64,000 bases of DNA, from the NCBI GenBank assembly GCA_016169945.1, contig JADLSH010000061.1, forward strand, positions 620,001 to 684,000. The letters are read 5' to 3'. Source of the stretch: Trachythela sp. YZ-2020 (Eukaryota > Cnidaria > Anthozoa > Malacalcyonacea > Clavulariidae). Both the position numbers and the translations under genes were made by a program. Below, piece by piece: positions 1-11,936 of this stretch. Every line of letters begins with the position of its first letter. Position 1 is the first letter of the stretch. The notes beneath the pieces are model-generated. The model made no database searches and was not told the DNA's origin. It worked only from the letters and a program-made list of their open reading frames with translations.

Positions 1-634
1 TTCTTACCGCTTATTTCTTCATGTTCTTGCTGAAATTCCACTCAAAGATGGTTATCTTAGGTATTTTTTGCCTTAAGTGTTTCCTTTGATGGTAATATAA
101 TCGCTTTAAGTAGCGAAAAACGCAGTAAAACTCTCACTTCGGTGATTTCGCTAAAACCCGGCGCCATGTTTACAATTTTGAGCGCGAAAACACTAGCCAA
201 TCAAAACGTTGAGACGATAATTCACCACATTTGAGAAAAATCGTCCGACCATTAAAAACGCTGAGACGATATATTTCACATGTGAAAAATATCGTCCGCC
301 GTGAGGATACGATTTTTATTTCACCTTTCTACTGCACGGAAATCTCTATACTTATATAATAAGTAAACTACCTCCGGACAGCGCATAAATTTTTCCGACG
401 GATAGTATTTTTTCCACTGGGTAACACTATCAAAGCTTCGTACAACGATATATCCACCTGGGCCAGTTGTATTCAATTCGTAGCTACTCATTAACTACCC
501 TTTTTTAAGTAAAATATGCGATTCTGATTGGTTAACTTTCGCAATAACTATAGTTAACTTTAACTACTTCTTTAACAGCCCGCCCCTGGCCCCTGAGAAA
601 CATCAATATTTGCATAGTTGTAAATTTTGGGTAC
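1..634. other. Intron sequence left of the kinase exon; small palindrome
   Basis: No coding region is recognised. A perfect-looking short palindrome sits at about 266-295 (ACGATAT...ATATCGT arms around CACATGTG). From about 448 to 600 the sequence has scattered TTAACTAC motifs next to a GGGCCAGTTGTAT start. A similar GGGCCGGTTGTAT/TTAACTAC stretch occurs at 32636-32830, so both are probably copies of one old MITE family. The next exon of the GTPase-kinase gene should lie left of position 1. Confidence 0.35.
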
Positions 635-1750
635 CTTAAGATCAATTCCTCAGATAACAACTGGTGGGCGTTATTTTCTGTGAGCATATCTGTACAAACT
701 TTAACAGCAACTTCTATTTGTTCTTCCTCGGTTATTTTCAAGCTGCCTTTGTAGACATCTGCAAATGCACCTCTGCCAATTGTATCGCCACTCCAATTTA
801 AATCCGCGCTATTAATGCCGCTTGCAACAACTTCTTTAATGGTGAAAATAGACAACTCTCCTCTGATATCGAAACAATCAGTGTTTATAGGAGTATAATG
901 TTCAGCGAGATTAACCAGCGAAACACATTGTTCCAAAACCATAAGAAGTAAGTACATGTCCGCGTCAATCAGTTTCGAAAAATTGGATTTCATCTCCACC
1001 AAATTTATTTCTACTTGTTTAAACTTTGGTGCGATAAATTCGCGCATACTATCTTCATTTAAATGATCTTTAAAGAAGTCGAGAGATTTCCGACCAATGT
1101 AGCTCTCTTTGCCTTCGACAAACGACGACTTTTCACTAACCTTCTTAAAAAATTTCGTTATCCCAATCACACCCAGGACAGGAAGACTAAGAATACCACC
1201 AACAACTGCAAGAGGCGCCCAAATTGGACTTGTTATACCGATAGCGATTTTTTGACCAATTGTGAATCCGGCATCGGGTACTTTTCTTCCGACCTGCATG
1301 TCTTCCTCGACTGCTCTTATTTGAAACTCAAGGCGGGCACTGTACTTTTTCAATCGTTTCATCAGTGATTCAAGTGCACCTTTAATAACCCGGTTCTTCG
1401 CCTCCCATTCTTCTATCTTTTTCTCAAATCTTTCACTTATCATTGTCTGGATTTTCTTTTGCGTTTCCTCTGTTAGCTCTTTCGATTCTGGACATTCGTT
1501 AGTGCTCCAGGTGGTAAACTTTTCCATGAAACCATCTTGTTTAAAATGAATCAAAAGATGCTTAATAGCTTCCTCCGTTTTATCTTTAAGCTTGTTTTCT
1601 AGCTTGCCGATATACTCTTCATATTTCAATTTTATTAATTCCAACGCAAGTTTTGCTTCAACCAATCTTTCGATAGGATTATCCGTCTGTTTATTTCGTA
1701 TGACCATAGTTGTGTGAAAATGTGTTCGCTCAAGAATAGAATCCAACCAC
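635..1750 (-). CDS. DSTYK-like GTPase-kinase gene, exon 5 (stalk and kinase N-lobe)
   Basis: This 1116-nt exon follows the GTPase exons of the gene. The acceptor is TTGTTTAG|GTGG at 1751 and the donor is CTTAAG|GTACCC at 634. The exon joins the preceding one in phase (ERDC-R-WLDSILER). It encodes long charged helices (KLKYEEYIGKLENK and others), then a hydrophobic stretch (IGITSPIWAPLAVVGGILSL) that could be a membrane or paddle hairpin as in dynamin-like proteins. Near its end it encodes the start of a protein kinase domain: glycine loop GRGAFADVYKG and lysine motif VAVKVC. The exon ends at EELILR, around helix C, so the catalytic loop lies beyond the left edge. GTPase plus kinase in one chain fits the DSTYK-like family expanded in invertebrates. 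The family name is recalled from architecture and has not been searched. Confidence 0.85.
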
Positions 1751-4274
1751 CTAAACAAAAAAGTACAATATATACATGTCAAGAACATCTAGATTTATAA
1801 TCAAGAGTGGAGTTTTTGGGTATCAAACCGGTTTTTGGGTACCATACGAGTCTTGCTGTATACAGTATGTTCTCCAGGTTTCCATTCCTATGTTGAATAT
1901 TAGCAGACAAGTGCCTGTATTCCACAACTGCTCTTATCACCCATTTATGTAATTTGAAAACTCTAAAGAGCAAAAAATCTCTGAGGCTGAGTATGATATC
2001 AATAATTGTTCAGACCGAGGTCAATGTTATCTGCCGAAGCGAAGCTGAGTACAGTCACTGTCTTTCTCGAACAAAAATGTGGACATATTCTCATTGTTTG
2101 CAAAGGCAAATTTACCATTTTGTTTTGGCATTTTGTTTCGATCAAAAAAAACGTTACCCTACGCTGTAACGTGAGAACTACCGGATATTGAGAATTATCC
2201 GGGGCTTTTTGACCAATCAGAGATGAGAATAGAGTTTGAATGTATAATAATCCAGGTTATCTCCCGAAGCGAACAGACTAGAACGCCAAGACTAGAGGTC
2301 AGTGAAAAGGATACAAAAGTATGCATTTAAACATTTAATGAACATAAATATTTTAAGCAAGATAACGTTAATACAACGTGAATAACATACAATATTTCAT
2401 GTTTGAAATTAATGCAACAAGTGTTAAACTTTACTACTTTGCGTTCTAATTATTTACGCTTTGTAGTGTCAAATTTAAGCTGTCTGCCTTCTTTGCTTTC
2501 GTGTTTGGATTTCGTCTGATCTGGCAGTATTTTTACGCTACTCTCGTTTGCTATCCTCTTACGGACATAATATGATCAGCTTCAAATCTACTTCAGTCAA
2601 AGCTTGTTACAGCCGTTGCTCTTATCGAGTGGATGGCTTGATGTGATATAACTTTTATTTTGTTCCTCAATGTGTTTTCGCCAATGTAGGGAAGCAACAT
2701 GTCGTACTTTGACATCATTACACCTACATTCTCTTTCTCGCCATTCTCCCTGGACTCTTAATTCATTAACCTATTCTTTTGATCAAAAAGCGCCTGGTAC
2801 CTGCCCCTGGCATCTATCTTTATTTCAGAGTCGTCCCTTTTCCTGAAGCAAATTCTGTTCCCCTAGGCGGCAAAGGCAAGCATTATCTCAAATTACTTGT
2901 TAGTATCGAAATACCATTCTCGTAAGTCTCTTTGTGTGTTAATCGTCAATGATTGCATTGTTTCGTATAATCTTTGCTGGTGTTTCTACTTTCAGTTTTA
3001 CACATTGTCTATCAAATGCTTCGTTAGTTTCCTTGAATTGGACGTCCTTTATTAAGCCTAGGTTCTTAAGTTCCTTGAAGTGTCTATTCAATCCAAATCT
3101 AGCTCTTCGAGTACAAACAGCCATTTTGTTTTCTGGTTTCTGCGTAGAATGTACTGAATGTTCAATGGCGTTGTGGGGATAAAGTTTATCTTCAGGCGTA
3201 GTTATTCCTCAAATATGGTTTTGCAATGTTCTGTGGTCTTTTTCCTGAGATCAATCTCGACAATTCATCCCCGTTTAATGAGACAATTCTACGAAACACC
3301 ATTTTGTTTCGAGTTTTACAGCTCGCGATATCAGTTCATTATTTTTTTAAATGTAATATGAAAATGCCTTAAGGCAACCTTGTGTCCTTCTCAACGCTAC
3401 GTTCACCTCTCGTGTTGTCGTTCACGCAAATTCGCCAGTGACATTATATATGTTGTCGCTGTATCATTTTTGCAAAAAAAAACAGTAATTATATAATTTG
3501 CAATGATATATCAACTATTTGGATTCAGATCACAACAAGATTTTTACTGTGGTGACGGTAGGATTCTTTATTGAGAAAGCCAGATACGTTACGTAAGTTG
3601 TTTGTAACGACGCATTTCTAGGAGAGATCGAGTGCATTCAACCCGGTAATTTTTTTTGAATTTGGGGTCTCTAAAACGGTATTTTTACATTCCCAAATTT
3701 TGAAACCAGTTTGGAGCAAAATATATTTAATATATTTCATGTTAAATAAATCGTTCTTTTATATTTTTTAAGCTTAAGGACTGATTTCTGGCCTTTTCTT
3801 GTGTGATTTCGTAAACGAATTACGCCCAAATTTACTTAATTTTGCATACAATTTCAGTTATGTCCAGAAGTAAGGTTTTTTAAGAGATCAAGTTCGTTCA
3901 AAGAATTTAAGGTGGATCGATACAGTTTTCAAAAATTCAGGTGTGCAACACTTTGAAATTATTAAACTCCGTATTTTAGGCTTTATTCACCAGGTATCGG
4001 GATTTCATATAAATACTTTGATCTTTCTACTTTCAAATTATGTTACTTTTAGTAACACATAGTTCGTTGCTATGGCAACATACGCGTCCGAAATTCACTC
4101 CAAAATTGCCTATCGCCTTGCAAGACGGTCTAACAATAAGCAAAATATAAAAAATTCTGTAATGCAAATTTTTTGAAAAAGGCAAAAATGTCGTTTTCTT
4201 CAATAAAATTTTCTTGGCATTACAGAACTTTTCTATTTTTGGCATAATGAAAGATTTTTACGGTGCAATACAGG
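1751..4274. other. Intron 4 segment, no gene recognised
   Basis: No convincing gene is seen. Short ORFs here lack recognisable domains and lie in low-complexity A+T rich DNA. A short motif, GTTATCTGCCGAAGCGA near 2025, recurs as GGTTATCTCCCGAAGCGAA near 2255, suggesting decayed repeats. Confidence 0.4.
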
Positions 4275-5275
4275 CTGTGGCGTGGTGGCTCCAAACTTTC
4301 AAGGGGGGCCAGTGTTAAATTTGGCGCCCCAAAAAGTTATTTCGATACTGGCGCCCCCCCCCCCCAACAGTTCCCTATTCAGTATCGCCCGAATTTGAAG
4401 TGCAAAACAGCGATGTTAGTTGCTAAGCCTACGTTACTAGTCGCACAACGTTACTAGGGGGGTCTGGGGGCATGCTCCGCCAGGAAAAGTTTGCATTTTT
4501 GAAGCCAAAGAAGTGCATTTTACGTGCTTCCTGAGAGGATATTTTATAAAAAATTGTGGAGTTTTTACATCTAAGAATTCAAGATTTGTAACGCACTTTT
4601 TAACTTTTTACAACCTCATCCCCAAGTTTTGATCGGTAATGATATTTGCTCCGTAGACAATTAAAAGCGCCAGTTAAGAACATTGGTTTTGTTCCTTTTT
4701 ATATATACACAAAGTGAAAGTAACGACAAGCTATTGGAGATGAGATGATTGTCGTTGGCTCTGCAAGAAATAACTGGAGTATGAACAAAAGTACAACCCT
4801 GTGGTTGTTTGAAATTTTAAAATTTACCGATCCACCGCTTCCTGCTTTGGTTTCAAAAACCAACCACTATCAATCTGCAATCAATCTATCGACCATTTTC
4901 ACCCCCATTCATCCCCCCGCTCGGTACGCCCATGGATAAAATTGTCGTTAACATCTCGAAAACAGTTTTAATTTGTTTTCACCCCGTCTCTGTCATCGTT
5001 TAAACGGTAGTTTTTGCAGTCGCAGCTAAAACTGTCAATTTATAGAGGCTCTTTCTTCGCCAGGTAGATTGTTGTAACAACATGAACTATACAAAATATA
5101 TGTTGTTGTGCCGCAATAGTATCGCGCTTTATTGTTTGAGAATTTTAATTCAAAAATTTAAATTTTAGAATTAAATACTAATCTCTTCTTGGTGATTTTG
5201 GCGCCCCGCCTGCATTTCGGCGCCCCTCTTGAAACCATCGCTGGGGCCATGGCCCCCCCAGCCACCACGCCACTG
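4275..5275. mobile_element. hAT-like non-autonomous DNA element (MITE), 1001 bp
   Basis: Imperfect inverted termini are C[T/A]GTGGCGTGGTGGCT at the left and its complement AGCCACCACGCCACTG at the right. They are flanked by near-identical 8-bp direct repeats: AATACAGG at 4267-4274 and AATACAGC at 5276-5283. Both ends continue inward with G/C-run sequence containing GGCGCCCC. An 8-bp duplication with CAG-type termini is typical of the hAT superfamily. No transposase ORF is present, so it is non-autonomous. Confidence 0.75.
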
Positions 5276-5283
5276 AATACAGC

Positions 5284-6190
5284 ATGCAAAATTTGAACAT
5301 AGGTCAACGGACAAAATAATGAGATAGCTATAGCGCATTGTTTTTCAAAAATGGAAATTTTAAATGACGTCAGCAATTGACATTAAAGTTGTATATTGCA
5401 CGCGCAATGACGCCAGATGGCGCGAGCAACTGCTCACGTCAGATCATTTTGTAAGTTCTTTCGTTAATATTCCCGCGCGCACAAATGGTTACACAGATTT
5501 TTTCATATAGTATGAAGTTTTGTTTTCTCGGTTCTTGAATAAGGTTTTTGTGAATACTATATCGAGCCACCTTAACAAAATTTTACCTTAGGTTTTGCCT
5601 AAATTTACTTTTTAAAGTTAGGGTTGGAGATCGTTTTACTCGCCAACACCCAACACTCCCCCGCGGTCACTACGTCTGTTAATTTGCTTTATTGCTATTG
5701 ACAAGTTTTTGTGCCGTTTCCTCTGGAATAAACAACAAATTAAAACAAAAACTTTCCAAACGTTTTTTTCGCTTTGGTTACTTCTTGAGTGTTTCTTTAG
5801 CTTGTAGCTGTCAAAGTAATTTGAAATTTGAAATTTGAATTTTAATAAAAACTGATATTGTAACCAAAAACGGTTAAATTGCATCAGAAGTTGCATACAA
5901 CAATTAAACAAAACTACATGATACTACATTAAAAGGTACAACTATAGGTTAAGTCATTGATTTAAAATACTTTGCCGAAAGAATGAGTTCCTAAAACGTT
6001 CCATCAAACAAAAATAGTTTTTGTAAAGGCCATTATGTCTGTCTTAATTCATAGTTAGTTAAAATTCTATGAGGTAAACATTCAGAAAGTTTGACATTAT
6101 CGTGATTATCATTAAAAAACTTATGACACAATTTTTCAGGTCTATCTTTCAAACTAGTGATATCTAATTTCTTTAAAGCCTCGTTATACG
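5284..6190. other. Intron 4 segment, no gene recognised
   Basis: A+T rich intronic DNA. I see no domain-bearing ORF or clear repeat boundary here. Confidence 0.4.
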
Positions 6191-6191
6191 T

Positions 6192-6440
6192 TAAAGGACA
6201 TTGGCAACGAAAATTTTTATTGGCTTATTTAATCTTACTGGACCACCTAACTATGAGAATGTTACTATTTTTTTCTGTAACATTTTTTTTTGCGAGTAAA
6301 GTGCAAGTAAAATGTGATAAAATTTGCTCATCGGCCGCCATCTTGGATCAAATTCTCAAAAAATTATCTTTGGGGTCAAGGACCTTTGTGACGTCATTAG
6401 ATGGGTTCGCTTCAAAACAACATAGGTATCTATTTGCGTG
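6192..6440 (+). repeat. Interspersed repeat, copy 1 (AAAGGACATT family)
   Basis: The segment starts TTAAAGGACATTGGCAACGA and contains GGCCGCCATCTTGG and GTGACGTCATTAGATGGGTT. The same landmarks in the same order occur on the opposite strand at about 8765-8988. This is probably a MITE family; the true ends were not resolved. Confidence 0.5.
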
Positions 6441-6906
6441 AAGGTTTTGGTAACTAAAAATAAGTCGTTTTTGCGCGTTATAACGAACAAAAATTCTCAC
6501 AACCAGGCAAGGGAACTAAGGAAATGCTACAAGGAAAGGAATGGCGAATTTTACAACATGAGTGGTTTAATTGTCTCACGCGTTTGTGAAGCTATACTAT
6601 TTTGTGTCAATTGAAATTTAACGAGAAAGGTAAATGGTCATATACTCTGGAAAAGGTTTCAAGAACCATCTGTTGTTGTAGGATGCATTCTTTAAACGAA
6701 GACACGAGAAGAGATGTTTGAAATGTTATATTAACTCGAGACACCGAGACAGGTTGAACGCATAATTGTCAACCAGCGATTTTGAGCACCTTGACCTTAT
6801 CAGGAGCTAAACTAAAGCCTTTAATGTTACTGAAAAAGAAATCTGGTGCAGAATTATTGGATACAAGTAATATTCTTTTGAAAACAATCTATATTCAAGT
6901 TCTAAT

Positions 6907-7660
6907 GATTATTAAAGAATAGTTATCCCACATCCCTGAACTCTCTCTATATTCTACAAAGAAAGGCTGTACGTATAATTACTTTCTCTAAATTCGACTC
7001 TCACTCTAGTCCAATCTTCAAACTCCTTAATATCATCCAATTATCAGATCTATTTACATTATCTACAACCATTTTTATGCATAAATATCACAATGATAAA
7101 TTGCCATTTGTTTTCAATGACCTGTTTGTCCCAGTTAAAAAAATACATAGTTATAACACCAGACTCGCATCTAAAGAATCATATTCATTGCCAAAAACCA
7201 GAACAAACTTTGGAATTTTTAATATTAGATATCACGGACCCAAAACTCCCTTCTTGAAGATGATAAAAAGTTGTCATCTTCGCAATTAAAATCTAAGATA
7301 AAATTACGATTTATTGAGTCATATTAAGAACTTGTATATGTATATAATTTGGCCAGTTTATAAATTATATACAGTAAGTATTGTATTTGCTATGTTTGTT
7401 TTCTCTGTGCTTTCTATCCTTTAGTTAATTTGCTGCTTGTTTGTCTGTTTTTTTGGTGTCTTTTTCTAATTTTTTTTTTTTGTGCCGGATTTTCATAAAT
7501 ATAAAAACTTCTGATAAAAACATCTGCCTGATTCATTTAGCCCTTATGGTTATTTCAGGTAGATAAGACCTACACCTATTGTAAATAGCATTTCTAAAAT
7601 TATTGTAAATATTTAAAAATGGTCAAAAATAAATCCTGTTGTTGTTGTTGTTGTATTCAA
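6907..7660 (+). pseudogene. 5'-truncated CR1-like LINE, C-terminal part and 3' tail
   Basis: Broken frames encode the end of a non-LTR retrotransposon ORF2. LQRKAVRIITFSKFDSHS resembles the conserved block after the reverse transcriptase, and further C-terminal sequence (FMHKYHNDKLPFVFNDLF, SYNTRLASK) follows to about 7290. Downstream is an A+T rich 3' UTR ending in a TGT/TTG microsatellite (7640-7656), a tail type common in CR1-like elements. The element has no reverse transcriptase core and is dead. Assignment to the CR1/L2 group is by motif memory. Confidence 0.6.
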
Positions 7661-8764
7661 GCGATTCATATATGAAGTTTTGAGCATTTGCCTCTTGCTT
7701 CTATTGTTTGGACGGGAAATATGAAGCTGTCAATATAGTACACTATTTAGTATATCTAGCTAGTTTATGGAAAAAAGCCAGACTATAGCTGTTCTCTGGC
7801 TTAAATTCAGTTTCATATGTGTGGCTAAATAGTTTGGTGAATTATACATGATGAAGCTGGTAAAAATATTGCCGAAAATGTAGCGATTCCCATTACAGTA
7901 ATTCAGTAATTCAATACACAATATCAATTATAGAAGTGAGAACTCTAATATTTTTAGATCTTTTAGTTCTTTTGTTGTACTATTTTTTACGAAAAGTCTA
8001 GACGCGCATTTTTTTTCAATAAAAATAATGGGTTATTTTGGGTAGGGAATAACTGACCATTAAATTTGTTATGATATGTATCTGTAATCTTTGTAATATT
8101 GTGACAAACTAATTAAACTAAACTAAACTAACTGCATGACATACCGGTTTTCTCTTCGCTTTTCAAAATGACTGTAGTTGTATTATTTAATAACCATGGG
8201 TGACTTAAATTTGCACTATGTCAATACAAGCGATGAAGCGATATACTCTACAACAATCAGCATGCTATTTGTAGTTTGTTTTATGTAATAGCGCTTCTTT
8301 ATACTACACTGTCCAACTGCATTGAAAGTATAAAAGGAGTAGTTCAAATCTCAGTGATGAACTTCCAAATTTTTAGGCCTTTATTCTTGTGTATTTTGAA
8401 TTTATATATAATTGCGCCAGCTATTTAAATTTTATTTACTGTTGTATTTTCAATAATAATTGGAATTAACTGGTAACTGAACGTGCTGATAGAGAAATTT
8501 AAGCACATAGAATCCGATTTGATTGTTTTGCAATTTGAGCAATTTTTATGCATTTACTCCAGCGAGACATTCAGGGGATATAGACAATAATAGCATAATA
8601 TTGCTTAAGGATTTCCTATGTGATATTCGAATTTATGCGTCTATTTCACACGGAATTGGAAGAAATAGTATCAAAAGTAGTGGTACAAACATGTTACACA
8701 CTTGTTAAAACCTTTCTGCCGTCTATTTTGCAGCAACGTTTACCGCGTGTGGTAATACACTATA
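7661..8764. other. Intron 4 segment with short simple repeat
   Basis: No gene is recognised. A short AAACT tandem repeat lies near 8112-8130 and may be the 3' tail of an old LINE. The remainder is A+T rich unique-looking DNA. Confidence 0.35.
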
Positions 8765-8988
8765 GAGTTTATATTAGAGAAATTGTGTCAACCCATCTAA
8801 TGACGTCATTTAATGTTTCATGCATAAATTAGCATACGCGGATTTTTTCAAAATGGCGGACGACTGTTGAACTTTGTCACAAATTTTCTCAACAACTAAA
8901 TGCGCCGGACAAGGGAAACTATGAAATTAAGTATTCCGTAGGCATGCTCTATAAATATAAGGAATACAAATTTTCGTTGCAAATGTCC
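8765..8988 (-). repeat. Interspersed repeat, copy 2, inserted into the LINE
   Basis: Reverse-strand copy of the 6192-6440 family. Read on the minus strand it begins TTTAAAGGACATTTGCAACG and contains GTCCGCCATTTTG and GACGTCATTAGATGGGTTG. Its right boundary abuts the LINE reading frame at RIILP, so it probably inserted into the LINE ORF. Confidence 0.5.
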
Positions 8989-10868
8989 TTTAAAAAGGTA
9001 AAATAATTCTCAAAGCCCGCTTCTGTAAAACTTCAATTTCATCGCTCAGGAAAACAGGAATGCTGTAGTGCCAAACTTGGGCTGCATATTCCAATACTGG
9101 TCGAATTATCGTAATATATACTGTTAACATCGTATCTATATCTGCGTCGGCACGCTTTAGTAGTCTTAGCATATAAAGTCGTTTCCCTGCTTTCTTAAGA
9201 ATACTTTGAATATATGTTCATTCCATCGCAGATCATCTTGAATAGTAACTCCAAAACTCGAGCGGAATTAACAACTTTAATAGGAGTTCCTCCAATAGTA
9301 AGTGGTGGAAAAAACGCTCGTCCCTCGTAAATTGGATAATTAATTCCTTACACTTCGAAACGTTAAGTTTCATATTATTCTGGGTAGTCCATGTTTCCAC
9401 TTCATCCACCAATTTTTGTAAATTACTTTTACAATCGCTTGCAATACTTTCAGTGGCAGTAGAATCATCCACGTATTTCCATTTATCCGTATAGTTGATT
9501 AATAGGTCATTTACCATTACTAGAAAAAGGAGAGGGCATAATACAGTTCCTTGAGGGACACCTCCATTGACTGGTCGCCACTCAGAAGTATCTCGTTTCA
9601 ATCTAACACGTTGTTTCCTATTTGTCAAGAAATTCCTTATCCAGTTTACTAGTAACGGAGTAACACCTATATCGGACAATTTCTGGAGCAAAATGTTGTG
9701 ATCCATACGATCAAAGGCTTTGGAAAAATCTAATAAAACTCTCACTGTTTTTTGAGTTCCATCAGTTTCTTTCAGCAAGTGGTGAATCAAACTAACCAAT
9801 GCATGGGTGGTGGATGAGTTTGATAGGGAACCAAATTGTCGTATATCTATTTTATCACGTATACACGCAATAACCCAGTTAACTACGAAATGTTCACAGC
9901 CTTGAGACAAATATTGGGTTAACGAGATTGGACGCAGATCGACTTTGATATATTTAACTGGCTTTGTTTCCGGAATGGGAACAATATCGGCACACTTCCA
10001 TCTAGACGGTACACATGCTTGTCGAAAAGAGGCGTTGAAAATAGACGCCACAGGGCCAGAAAAAAAAAGTGCATAAAGTTTTAGTACCCAGGCAGGAATG
10101 TCATCCGGGCCAGGAGACTTTGAATTGCTCAAGGACGATAACATGTTATAGATCTCATCCTCACTTATAATGTAATCAGGAAATATTCCGTAATCAATTT
10201 CTTGAACAGGCAGAAGTGGAGAAAAATCCTGCGAGACTGATGAGAACATGTCATTTATTTCATCAGCCAATTGTTTGCCAGTAAAAGTTTGATTTCCAAT
10301 AAAACACGTTGTAATGTCCCGACTACTGTGGGAACCTGATAACTTTTTAATTGAGTCCTACCATCTCTTCACATTAGGTTTAGATTTAAGCTGTTCAACT
10401 TTTATTTTCAGGAAAGTAGATTTTAGCCTTTTTGTTTCCCTGTTAACTAGGTTACGCGTAACTGCTTATACGAAGCCTCATCGCCTTGATTAAAAGCTTT
10501 TTGTCTGTCTCTAATTAGCAGTTATCCATGGTTTATCGTGATTATGCATTTTAGCCATTTTACTTGGAAGGAAAAAATCCAATCCTGATTCTATTATATA
10601 CTATGGAAAATTTCAAGTTTTTGTTCACATGGATCAGTATGGGATAAGGTACTCCAGTTGACGTTTGACAGCCATTTACCTAGAGCATTTTTGGGAGTTG
10701 TATTTCCTTTTCTCATTTTCACCTTTCTGGTTTCATTCTTCAAGTTAGATTGCACGGGGCTACACAAAATAGAGTAATGGTCACTCAGGCCAAGCGGTGA
10801 GATAACTCGAGGCATGTAATAGAATTCTGCTAGGTTAGTTAAGACCAAATCAAGGATTGCGTTACCTC
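8989..10868 (-). pseudogene. CR1-like LINE ORF2: endonuclease end, reverse transcriptase, thumb (broken)
   Basis: Minus-strand LINE sequence. 10594-10848 carries the end of an APE-type endonuclease (LGLSDHYSIL, the SDH motif). 10271-10593 is decayed linker. 9233-10270 carries the reverse transcriptase: SKSPGPDDIPAWVLK, LRPISLT, LLDFSKAFDRMDHNILL, GGVPQGTVLCPLLFLVMVND and the catalytic YVDD. 8990-9172 has the post-RT block VLEYAAQVWHY...LQKRALRII. Frameshifts and stops separate the pieces, so it is non-functional. It continues beyond the P element at 14598-15123. Its orientation matches the host gene. Confidence 0.85.
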
Positions 10869-11620
10869 CACTGATCTATACATAGGCTGGATAGCGCATC
10901 TCATATTAGCAAATTGAAGCCATTTTTTTAACCGGAAGTCAAGGAGCGACAACATGACATCGTTCCAACGTTAATAGACTTTTGTATTACAGAGTCATAG
11001 TTTTCGCATTTTTCGGCAGTTTATACATTGCAGATCGGGCCAATTTTTTTATGACGAAGATAGGATCATACGAGGAGTATTTGGAGCGAAATATTGCAGT
11101 GATTCCGGTTTAAGAACAGCAGGAAACGGGATTTGAAGTCTGAAGGAGTGAACATACATTGTCTTGCCATTGAAAGATTGATTTATTGATGCACATTGTT
11201 GTCAAATTTAACAGATGAAGGACATTTTCATTCAGAATCTTCTCAGAATATGCAAGTATAATTCAAGGATGGAGTATAGTCGGGAAATTTGATCAACTAA
11301 ACAAGGTTTACTGAAAAATACGTGCACCATATAAATGAACATTTATATTATAGCTTTTAATAGTTTGTTTTTATTGACTGATTCTGAGTAATAAATATAC
11401 TTGTAAATTTGTGTTAATAAACTTTATAATGTGAATAAAATAGAATAATTATGTCCGGCTTAAAATGAAATAAAAAATGAGTTAAGTTCAATGTGTTCTA
11501 CATTGCAATGAACAAAATATAGTAATTTTATTTAAAGTAGGCATATTCTTAATTAATGATAAGAGAATGGGACGGGTTGGGTCGATTCTGGCGCCAAATT
11601 TGTGTTCACAGCATTGAAAA

Positions 11621-11764
11621 ATGGCTACAATTTATGGTTCTAATTGCTGTGGTTTTGGTTGTTCAAAACGTAAGAAATGTGGAGAGGTTAAATTACGTAG
11701 TGACAGTGAAGGAAGTGATGATGAACAGTCTGCTGTTAAACGAAAATTTCCCAGGACATTTCAC
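11621..11764 (+). CDS. P-type transposase, N-terminal exon (partial THAP-like)
   Basis: The 48-codon exon starts at ATG 11621 and reads MATIYGSNCCGFGCSKRKKC, then an acidic-serine stretch, ending FPRTFH. The CC..C spacing resembles the first half of a THAP zinc finger, but the second half (the distal C..H pair) is not visible. A CAC|GTGTAAG donor at 11765 joins in phase 0 to the acceptor at 11936. No coiled-coil block typical of P transposases separates it from the catalytic region, so material may have been lost. Recognition is tentative. Confidence 0.45.
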
Positions 11765-11936
11765 GTGTAAGTTGAATAATTCATAGCTTCTTGGCAGACT
11801 TTTATAAGCATTATTATCAATGATTATTCTGATGAAGTTGAGCATGCATGCTAAAGAGAAGCTTAAAAAATGCCTTTTGAATTGTAGGCAGTAAAGTATA
11901 GCCTGAAAATTATTATTCATTTATTATGTATTTCAG